A stretch of 64,000 bases of DNA, from assembly GCF_014636495.1 (NCBI RefSeq), contig NZ_BMEM01000001.1:940136-1004135 (forward strand). Direction: 5' to 3'. This document shows positions 58,481 through 64,000 of this stretch, piece after piece. Under the pieces are notes generated by a model. It was not told the origin of the DNA. It did no database searches and saw only the letters and a program-made list of their open reading frames with translations. Both the position numbers and the translations under genes were made by a program. Numbering within the stretch: the first letter of the stretch is position 1; each line of letters begins with the position of its first letter. This DNA is from Ornithinimicrobium tianjinense. Lineage in GTDB: Bacteria > Actinomycetota > Actinomycetes > Actinomycetales > Dermatophilaceae.

Positions 58481-59010
58481 GGCAGGTCCTCCTCGAGCAG
58501 CGCGGACGCGTCCGCGTTCCAGGCCAGGGTGGCGTCCACGAGCGCGATGCCGTGGCGCACGGTGATGAGCCAGTAGGTGCGGTCGGGGGAGTCCTGGGCG
58601 AGGACCAGCTGCTCGAGCGCGGCATACCTGGAACGGGCCTGCTCCAAGGCCTCCCAGTGCCGCCGGAGGTGGCCCTGCAGGACCCCGGGCGGCGCCTCGC
58701 GGCCGAAGAAGAGCTGGAGCAGCAGCTCGTTGCGCTCGGGCGTGAGCGACTCCGCCTCGCCGGCCAGCCAGGTGCGCAGCGCGCCCCGCCCTGCGTCCGT
58801 CAGCTCGAACGGGTCGCTGCGGGTCGTGCCGGTCCGGCGCACGAGTCCTTCGTCCTCCAGCTGGGCGAGCGTGGGGTAGAGCTGGCCGAAGCTCTCCCGC
58901 CAGAAGTGGCCGACCGAGCCGTTGATCTCCTCGCGGAGCCGGTAGCCGGTCATCGGCCCGTGCGTCAGCATGCCGAGGACGGCGTAGCGGGTCTTCGACG
59001 TCCGGCTCAT
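58477..59010 (-). CDS. PadR-family transcriptional regulator
   Basis: The 177-residue protein has the PadR winged helix (KTRYAVLGMLTHGPMTGYRLREEIN, LYPTLAQLEDEGLVRR) and a C-terminal dimerisation coiled coil (LLQLFFGREAPPGVLQGHLRRHWEALEQARSRYAALEQL). PadR proteins repress genes by binding short dyads. A perfect dyad lies just upstream of its start, suggesting autoregulation. The ligand is unknown. Confidence 0.92.
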   Translation of the reverse strand: MSRTSKTRYAVLGMLTHGPMTGYRLREEINGSVGHFWRESFGQLYPTLAQLEDEGLVRRTGTTRSDPFELTDAGRGALRTWLAGEAESLTPERNELLLQLFFGREAPPGVLQGHLRRHWEALEQARSRYAALEQLVLAQDSPDRTYWLITVRHGIALVDATLAWNADASALLEEDLP

Positions 59011-59018
59011 GACTCAAG

Positions 59019-59037
59019 ACGATATATCTGACAGATA
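59019..59037. promoter_or_regulatory. PadR operator overlapping the promoter
   Basis: The perfect dyad TATCTG-A-CAGATA (59025-59037) sits between an inferred -35 region and a TATCGT -10 (minus strand, 59019-59024) that lies 8 nt before the PadR ATG. Repressor binding would block RNA polymerase. Confidence 0.65.
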
Positions 59038-59192
59038 CAGTCCCGCAAGCAGGTCATGGGGCCCGCCGTGCTCGGCGGTGCGACCGTGCACACCCCAATC
59101 TCGCGTCGGCCGCACCCGCCGCCGGGCACGGTGCGCAACGACCTGTCCTCCGCGATCGGCAACAGCGGCGACGTCCACGACAGAGTGGGGGC

Positions 59193-59732
59193 ATGAACCG
59201 CGTGCGTGCAGTGCTGCTGTCGGTCGGTCTGGGGGTCGCGGTCGTGTCGGTGTCGGGATGTCTCGGCTTGGCCCCCGCGCCCGCGCCGGTGTCCGGGGCG
59301 GTGGGCGTCACCGTCGACGAGACGGGCGGCCCGGTGCTGGTCGTCGAGGCGTGCGAGGAGAGCGCCGCGCGTGTGGAGCTGTCCTGGACGCGCGAGGGGC
59401 TCGCCGACGACCAGCAGAACCAGGCGATCGGCGTGTACGCCGCGACGGCGCCGAGGGCTGGCACCAGCCGCCTCGCGCTGGGTGACCCGGGCGCGGAGTG
59501 GGACGGGGAGCCCTTCGACCTCGACGGGGACACGCGGGGCGTGATCGCCGGCGGGTCGACCACCGCCGGCCACACCCTGCGCGACGTCGTCTTCCTTGAG
59601 TCGGACCTTGCCGAGCTCACGCCTGGTGCGGTGCGGTGGGCGCAGGGCGTCAGCGAACAGGGCACCGTGATCTCTTCGACGCTCCCCGAGGAGGAGTTCT
59701 CGGCCGCCGTGTGCGGCCCGGTCGACGGCTGA
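59193..59732 (+). CDS. Small lipoprotein, 179 aa
   Basis: The protein begins MNRVRAVLLSVGLGVAVVSVSGC, a lipoprotein signal with lipidated Cys23. The mature part is acidic and beta-rich. No domain can be named. A CAGAGT -10-like box lies 6 nt before the start. Confidence 0.75.
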   Translation: MNRVRAVLLSVGLGVAVVSVSGCLGLAPAPAPVSGAVGVTVDETGGPVLVVEACEESAARVELSWTREGLADDQQNQAIGVYAATAPRAGTSRLALGDPGAEWDGEPFDLDGDTRGVIAGGSTTAGHTLRDVVFLESDLAELTPGAVRWAQGVSEQGTVISSTLPEEEFSAAVCGPVDG

Positions 59733-59779
59733 GGCGCCGCGGGCAGCGCCCGTCCGAGCTCCACCCGGCGGATCGAGGC

Positions 59780-60616
59780 TCAGTAGAGGAAGAAGGGGAA
59801 GACCGCCCGGTCGTGGGCGTGCACGATCGCGAGGTAGACGATGGCGTCGAAGAGCAGGTGGATGAGCACGACATACGTCAACGACTTGGTGCGCGTGAAG
59901 ATGAAGCCCTGCAGCAGCGCGAAGGGCACGGTCAGCGCCGGGCCCCACTCGCGGTAGCCCAGCTCCCACAGGAACGAGACGAAGATCGTGGCCTGCAGCA
60001 GGTTGGCGAGCCAGACGGGGAAGTGGCGTCGCAGCAGCGCGAAGCACACGCAGATGAAGAACAGCTCGTCCCACAGCCCGACGGCGTTGACCCCCACGAA
60101 GAAGCGGGCGTACTCGCTGGCCGTGTGGATGGCGGGCCAGTTCTCGTAGGCGCCGGAACGGATGAAGTAGACCGGCAGGATGAGAAAGCCCAGGACCGGC
60201 ACCAGCACGACGTAGGTCCACTGCAGCCGGGTCCAGCGCCGCCCCGTGAGCCACGGGAAGCGGATCGCCTCGCACCGGTAGACGAGCCGGTCCACGAGCA
60301 CCGGCACGGCCACCGCCGCCGCGAGCACGAGCCCGAGCCGGACGAACATCGGCCAGCTGATGTCGGCCTCGACCGACGTGGTCGACACGATGCCGATGCC
60401 CAGGCCGATGAGCAGGAGGTCGCGGAACAGGCTGCGCTCGAGCAGGTATGCCGTGGCCAGGCTCGCGACCAGCAGCGCGTGCCCGGCCCAGGCGGTCTGG
60501 ACGCCGAAGATCAGCACCGCCGAGACGGAGACGCCGACCGCGGGCAGGAGCGCGCTCCAGGACACGGCCGGCACGGGCTCGGCGGCCGGGTCGCTCGTCG
60601 TCGTGGCAGAGGGCAC
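59780..60616 (-). CDS. CPBP-family (CAAX-like) intramembrane protease
   Basis: The 278-residue protein has about eight membrane helices. Candidate catalytic motifs are GLWDELFFICVCFALLRR (variant EExxxR), ATIFVSFLWELGYREW and LTYVVLIHLLFDAIVYLAI (His near the end). CPBP proteins cleave or process membrane substrates and are often linked to bacteriocin or signalling. The first motif has DE rather than EE, so activity is not certain. GTG at 60616 sits 6 nt after a TACGCT -10 on the minus strand. Confidence 0.75.
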   Translation of the reverse strand: MPSATTTSDPAAEPVPAVSWSALLPAVGVSVSAVLIFGVQTAWAGHALLVASLATAYLLERSLFRDLLLIGLGIGIVSTTSVEADISWPMFVRLGLVLAAAVAVPVLVDRLVYRCEAIRFPWLTGRRWTRLQWTYVVLVPVLGFLILPVYFIRSGAYENWPAIHTASEYARFFVGVNAVGLWDELFFICVCFALLRRHFPVWLANLLQATIFVSFLWELGYREWGPALTVPFALLQGFIFTRTKSLTYVVLIHLLFDAIVYLAIVHAHDRAVFPFFLY

Positions 60617-60622
60617 GGGCCG

Positions 60623-60632
60623 AGCGTACGGT
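60623..60632. promoter_or_regulatory. Bidirectional overlapping -10 elements, CPBP / GH32
   Basis: AGCGTACGGT contains TACGGT on the plus strand (60627-60632), 6 nt before the GH32 GTG, and TACGCT on the minus strand (60628-60623), 6 nt before the CPBP GTG. The two -10s share two base pairs of the central GTAC (60626-60629). Confidence 0.5.
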
Positions 60633-60638
60633 GCCAGG

Positions 60639-61913
60639 GTGAGCGGTACGACATACCACCTCCGACCGGCGTCGGGATGGCTCAACGACCCCAACGGGAT
60701 GGTGCGGCACGGGGACCGTTGGCACGTCTTCTTCCAGCACAACCCGGCGGGACCCTTCCACGACGCGATCGCCTGGGGGCACGCGAGCAGCGCCGACCTG
60801 GCGGGCTGGGACCTGCACCCGGTCGCCTTCGGGCCCACGCCCGGTGGCCCGGACGCGCTCGGCTGCTGGTCGGGATGCTGGCTGCCCGGGCTGGAACGGC
60901 CGGCGGTCGCGTACTCCGGCATCGCCACCACGGCGTTCGCGAGCACCGTGTGTGTGCGGACGGGCAGCGAGGACCTCCTCGGGTGGTCGGCGCCCACCGT
61001 GGTCGCCGAGACGCCGCCAGGGGTGCGGCAGATGCGTGACCCCTGCGTCGTCGAGCACGGCGGGCTCCGGTATGCCGTGCTCGGCGCCGAGCTCGACGAC
61101 GGCGAGCCCGCGGTGCTGCTCTTCGGGCTCGCGGACCCGTGGCGGTGGGACTACCTCGGTGTCTGGCTCACACCGGCGTCCGCGCCGGTGCTGCAGCAGG
61201 CACGGCCGGCCGACGTGTGGGAGTGCCCCCAGCTGGTGCCGGTGGGCGAACGCTGGGTGCTGGTGCTGTCGCTGCACGACCGGGGAGTGCTCGGACCGGT
61301 CGTCGCGGCCGTCGGTGACCTGGTGGACGAGGAGGGGCTGCCGCGCTTCGTGCCCGAGCGCCTGGACCTCCTCGACGCGGGCAGTTCCTTCTACGCGCCG
61401 CAGGCCGTCCTGGACGGCGCGGCAGATCCGTGGGTGATGGGCTGGGTGCGTCAGGAAGGCAGGGCGCCGGGCGTGCACGACGCACCGACGTCCGACGACC
61501 TCGACGAACTCCACGCGCGGGACCATGCGGGGTGCCTCACCCTGCCCCGCCGGCTCGTCCTGCGCGACGGGCGGGCCCGCCTCGCGCTCGACCCTGCCGT
61601 GCGCCGCCTGGTGGTCGGGGACGGCGACGCGCTCGCCGCGGGCAGGCACGCCCTGACCGAGCCCGGTCGCGCCCTCGTGGACGGCGCCGCCCGACTGGAG
61701 CACCCGGCCCTCGAGCCCGTTGAGCTGCCGTCCGGCACCGAGGTCTGGGTGGACGACGACGTGGTGGAGGTCTACCCGGGCGATGGCAGCACAACCTCGA
61801 CGTGGCGCGCTGCGCAGCCCTGGACGCTGCTGGTGGACGAGGGCGGTGCCACGTGGTCGCCGCTCAGCCCTGCTGCCCCGCCCACTGCTCCTCGCGCCCC
61901 ACGGCCGTCGTGA
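60639..61913 (+). CDS. GH32 beta-fructosidase (sucrose-6-phosphate hydrolase/invertase type)
   Basis: The 424-residue protein shows GH32 motifs: nucleophile Asp17 in WLNDPNG, transition-state stabiliser RDP in MRDPCVV and acid/base Glu in DVWECPQL. It lacks a signal peptide, so it acts on sugars inside the cell, such as sucrose or fructosyl compounds taken up by a transporter not seen here. The GTG starts 22 bp from the divergent CPBP gene. The stop lies 50 bp inside the convergent VOC gene. Confidence 0.9.
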   Translation: MSGTTYHLRPASGWLNDPNGMVRHGDRWHVFFQHNPAGPFHDAIAWGHASSADLAGWDLHPVAFGPTPGGPDALGCWSGCWLPGLERPAVAYSGIATTAFASTVCVRTGSEDLLGWSAPTVVAETPPGVRQMRDPCVVEHGGLRYAVLGAELDDGEPAVLLFGLADPWRWDYLGVWLTPASAPVLQQARPADVWECPQLVPVGERWVLVLSLHDRGVLGPVVAAVGDLVDEEGLPRFVPERLDLLDAGSSFYAPQAVLDGAADPWVMGWVRQEGRAPGVHDAPTSDDLDELHARDHAGCLTLPRRLVLRDGRARLALDPAVRRLVVGDGDALAAGRHALTEPGRALVDGAARLEHPALEPVELPSGTEVWVDDDVVEVYPGDGSTTSTWRAAQPWTLLVDEGGATWSPLSPAAPPTAPRAPRPS

Positions 61914-63156
61914 GGTCGACCTCGTTGCCCTCCGGGTCGGCGACCGTCCACCAGATCGGCCCGGCGTCGCGCACGATCGTGCCGCCCGCCGCGACCGCCG
62001 CCTCCACCCGCGCGGCGAGCTCGTCGTCCGGCACGAAGACGTCGAGGTGGATCCGGTTGCGCTGGGCCCGACGGTCGGTCTCGGAGGCGTCCATCGGCTG
62101 GAGGACCAGTGGCAGGTTGAGCTGGCGGGGGTCGACGATGTCGGTCACCCCTTCGCGCTGGTCGGGCCGGTAACCGAGAGCGGCCTGCCAGAAGCGGCGC
62201 ACCGCCGCGATGTCCACCGCGTCGACGACGACCTGCACGAAGCGGGCGAGGGCGGGGTCGGCCCGCAGGCCCAGGTCGCGTGCCGCCTCCTGCACGCGCG
62301 CCGCGAGCGCCTCGTAGCGCTCGTCCATCTCCCACGCGTCCTTGGCGGTGGCGAGGACGACGAGGCCCGGACGCAGGTCGATGCCGAGCGGCAGGCCCGC
62401 CTCGTCGGCCAGGGCGGCGGCGGCCTCGGCGAGATCAGCCGCCTCGTGCGGGGAACTGGTCCGGTAGCAGGCGACCGCAGCGAAGACGAGGCGCCAGTCC
62501 TCGGTGGCCGCTGACTCCCACCGGTCGGCGCCCGGCGGCAGCGGGAGCAGATCGGCCTCGTTCCCCTCCGGGTCGCCGACCGTGGCGTAGTAGCCGTGGT
62601 CGTGCAGCACCGTGCCACCCAGCCCCGTCACGGCCCCCACGCTGCTGACCGCCACCTCGTGCGGCGTCACGACATCCACGTGGAGCCGGTTGCGCAGCGG
62701 CCGGGGCGCGTCCTGCTCCTGGAACCAGATCGGCGCCGTGCGCCGGTGCGGGTCGACGACGTCCTCCTCCAGCAGGTCGTAGCCGAGCACCCGCTGCCAG
62801 AAAGGCATGACCGCGGTCGGGTCGAGGGTGTCCATCGCCAGCTGGACGTCCTGCACCGCGGCCGGGTCGGCCGTCAGCCCGAGGTCTGCGGCAACCTCCG
62901 ACACCGCCCGCGCCAGGTCGAGGTGCCCGGCGCGGAAGCCGTCGTCCTGCGGCGTGAGCGGGATCCGGACGCAGACCCCGTCGGCGCGGATGTCGACGTC
63001 GACGTCGAGCTCGGCCAGCCGACGCGCGAGGCCGGCGCCCGCGCGGTGCGAGGGCGCGGCATACCAGGTGGCGGCGCCCCAGGCCAGGACGCGCCACTCG
63101 CGGCTGGCGTCGGAGCGCTGGAGGTCGAGGGCGGTCAGGGTGCGCTGCTGGCTCAT
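61864..63156 (-). CDS. Duplicated pterin-dehydratase-like / VOC (glyoxalase-like) protein
   Basis: The 430-residue protein holds two copies of a module: a DCoH/PhhB-like stretch (GHLDLARAVSEVAADLGL) followed by a VOC domain (PFWQRVLGYDLLEEDVVDPH, VGDPEGNEADLLPLP), then the second copy (FWQAALGYRPDQREGVTDIV, VADPEGNEVDLTTAV). Metal ligands (E, H, E) are visible, but the substrate is unknown. ATG at 63156 is the natural start. Its last 50 bp overlap the end of the GH32 gene. Confidence 0.8.
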   Translation of the reverse strand: MSQQRTLTALDLQRSDASREWRVLAWGAATWYAAPSHRAGAGLARRLAELDVDVDIRADGVCVRIPLTPQDDGFRAGHLDLARAVSEVAADLGLTADPAAVQDVQLAMDTLDPTAVMPFWQRVLGYDLLEEDVVDPHRRTAPIWFQEQDAPRPLRNRLHVDVVTPHEVAVSSVGAVTGLGGTVLHDHGYYATVGDPEGNEADLLPLPPGADRWESAATEDWRLVFAAVACYRTSSPHEAADLAEAAAALADEAGLPLGIDLRPGLVVLATAKDAWEMDERYEALAARVQEAARDLGLRADPALARFVQVVVDAVDIAAVRRFWQAALGYRPDQREGVTDIVDPRQLNLPLVLQPMDASETDRRAQRNRIHLDVFVPDDELAARVEAAVAAGGTIVRDAGPIWWTVADPEGNEVDLTTAVGREEQWAGQQG

Positions 63157-63204
63157 GGTGACGAGAGTGGCACCGAACGCGGACGGATGCCGTCCTGAGT
63201 GCCT

Positions 63205-63222
63205 ATCGGTAGAACTACCCAT
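63205..63222. promoter_or_regulatory. Near-perfect 18-bp dyad upstream of the DUF1918 gene
   Basis: ATCGGTAGAACTACCCAT has an inverted repeat interrupted only by the two central bases and one mismatch pair. The TACCCAT half matches the NarL-type heptamer TACYYMT. It lies in the divergent gap between the VOC and DUF1918 genes. Confidence 0.4.
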
Positions 63223-63301
63223 ACCGCTGCAGCGTGCGGGGTGGGAGTCTGGGTCGACGGGGTGCAGCTCCCGACCGTGACCGGGGGTGCAGGGGGTGGA
63301 C

Positions 63302-63333
63302 GGCCCCGGGCGCGCGGGACCGCGCCCGGGGCC
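63302..63333. other. 13-bp perfect hairpin between divergent genes
   Basis: GGCCCCGGGCGCG (63302-63314) and CGCGCCCGGGGCC (63321-63333) form a 13-bp stem with a 6-nt loop. It is about 80 bp upstream of the DUF1918 ATG, an odd place for a terminator. It could stop or attenuate a small transcript. Confidence 0.5.
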
Positions 63334-63412
63334 GACCCTGGCGCCGGGCCGTGCGGAGGAGCATGATCGAGGTATGGGGCAGCGCCGCCCCAGCCGAGAT
63401 CAGGAGGCTGTC

Positions 63413-63940
63413 ATGAAGGCCCGAGTTGGGGACCACATCGTCCTCGCTGGAAGCCGTGTCGGCGAGCCGACGCGCGACGGGCGGGTGACCGAGGTCAGGG
63501 GAGCCGACGGCGGACCGCCGTTCGTCGTGGAGTGGGCGGACGGGCGCACCGGGGTGATCTACCCGGGGCCGGGCGCGGTCCTCCGGGTCGAGCACGCCGA
63601 CGACGCGCCCCCGGCCCACGACGACGCGCCCGGACCGGTCGCCAGCCCCCGGCGCACCGACGACGGACGGCCGCACCTGCGGGAGTGGAGCGTGCGGATC
63701 ACCATCTTCGAGGGCGGCGCCGACACCAGCGCGCAGGCGGTGCTGCTGTCTGACGCGCCCGAGCACCTACGTGCCGTCGGCCAGAGCCACCGCTCCGATG
63801 ACGACCGGTCGGTCCCGGAGATCGGCGACGAGGTCGCGGTCGCCCGCGCCCTCCGCCACCTGGCCGACCGGCTGATGTCCGCTGCGGACGACGACATCGC
63901 CGCGATGACCGGCGAGGACGTCTACGTGCGTCGCAGCTGA
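63413..63940 (+). CDS. DUF1918-DUF1876 fusion protein
   Basis: The 175-residue protein joins an N-terminal DUF1918 beta barrel (MKARVGDHIVLAGSRVGEPTRDGRVTEVRG, VEWADGRTGVIYPGPGA) to a C-terminal DUF1876 domain (REWSVRITIFEGGADTSAQAVL, ALRHLADRLMSAADDDI). The two domains are usually separate actinobacterial stress genes; here a Pro/Asp-rich linker joins them. The ATG follows AGGAGG. Function is not established. Confidence 0.85.
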   Translation: MKARVGDHIVLAGSRVGEPTRDGRVTEVRGADGGPPFVVEWADGRTGVIYPGPGAVLRVEHADDAPPAHDDAPGPVASPRRTDDGRPHLREWSVRITIFEGGADTSAQAVLLSDAPEHLRAVGQSHRSDDDRSVPEIGDEVAVARALRHLADRLMSAADDDIAAMTGEDVYVRRS

Positions 63941-63947
63941 CGACCTT

Positions 63948-63973
63948 GGCTGGCCGGCGTCAGCCGGCCAGCC
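63948..63973. terminator. Terminator after the DUF1918-DUF1876 gene
   Basis: An 11-bp perfect stem GGCTGGCCGGC/GCCGGCCAGCC with a GTCA loop lies just after the stop codon. It overlaps the end of the possible minus-strand gene at the window edge. Confidence 0.7.
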
Positions 63974-64000
63974 CCCAGGCCCGGGCCAGCAGCGCGTAGG
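63960..64000 (-). CDS. Possible C-terminus of a gene entering from the right
   Basis: On the minus strand an open frame (YALLARAWGLAG) ends in TGA at 63962-63960. The fragment is only about 13 codons, so it is a guess that a gene extends beyond the window. It overlaps the terminator hairpin. Confidence 0.3.
   Translation of the reverse strand, partial: YALLARAWGLAG

Overview
The window is high-GC DNA (roughly 70% or more by eye) with densely packed genes, many GTG starts, ATGA/GTGA overlaps and few intergenic gaps. WhiB1, PdtaS, an actinobacterial LexA with TCGAAC-type SOS boxes, a DUF1918-DUF1876 protein and TTGTCCACA-type DnaA boxes mark it as an actinobacterial chromosome. Gene content suggests a Micrococcales relative such as Intrasporangiaceae or Ornithinimicrobiaceae (inference). 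I see no rRNA, tRNA, CRISPR array, insertion sequence, prophage or integrase. The only mobile-type module is a small VapBC pair.

Layout. 0-11 kb: proline/glutamate catabolism (pruA, the large NAD-glutamate dehydrogenase), PdtaS, WhiB1 and an amidohydrolase. 11-15 kb: a three-gene cell-surface glycan operon (a glycosyltransferase/pyruvyltransferase-like fusion, a polytopic membrane protein, a GT2 enzyme). 15-19 kb, minus strand: PPDK-regulatory kinase/phosphorylase, pyruvate phosphate dikinase and a translationally coupled FhuF-like [2Fe-2S] protein. 19-25.7 kb: miaA, a small-RNA methyltransferase, hflX and a 904-residue glucosidase-like enzyme. 25.8-32 kb: quinol-dependent NO reductase with a co-translated Cys-containing membrane protein, a slipin, a GT39-type mannosyltransferase-like protein and fdhD. 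32-38 kb: vapBC, a beta-propeller lipoprotein, then dinG-DUF952-holA. 38-48.6 kb: a CWB2 surface protein, rpsT, leuS behind a probable leucine attenuator, degV, a LysR regulator and comEC/comEA on the minus strand. 48.8-55.9 kb: patatin, a two-component system with a coupled sirtuin, a PRC-barrel protein, lexA diverging from a LysM SOS protein, and an SseB-like protein. 56-64 kb: a RecQ-phosphoribosyltransferase fusion, a PadR pair, a lipoprotein, a CPBP protease diverging from a GH32 fructosidase, a duplicated VOC protein and a DUF1918-DUF1876 protein.

How the genes work together. PruA and GdhB turn proline via glutamate into 2-oxoglutarate. PPDK and its regulator can interconvert pyruvate and PEP, so the window carries a carbon-node theme. 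DinG, RecQ, HolA, LexA and the LysM protein form a DNA-maintenance theme. Leaderless transcription looks common: at least twelve starts lie 5-8 nt after a TANNNT -10 element, and this supported several start choices.

The most interesting observations are these: (1) a non-palindromic word, CGGCATACC (mostly ACGGCATACC), occurs 24 times on both strands and in several reading frames, forcing rare codons, and it doubles as the -10 of some leaderless promoters; (2) a leaderless Leu-codon leader peptide plus terminator precedes leuS; (3) two bidirectional promoters have overlapping -10 elements within 18-22 bp gaps between divergent genes; (4) an undescribed Cys-motif membrane partner of NO reductase; (5) a RecQ helicase ends in a phosphoribosyltransferase-like domain.
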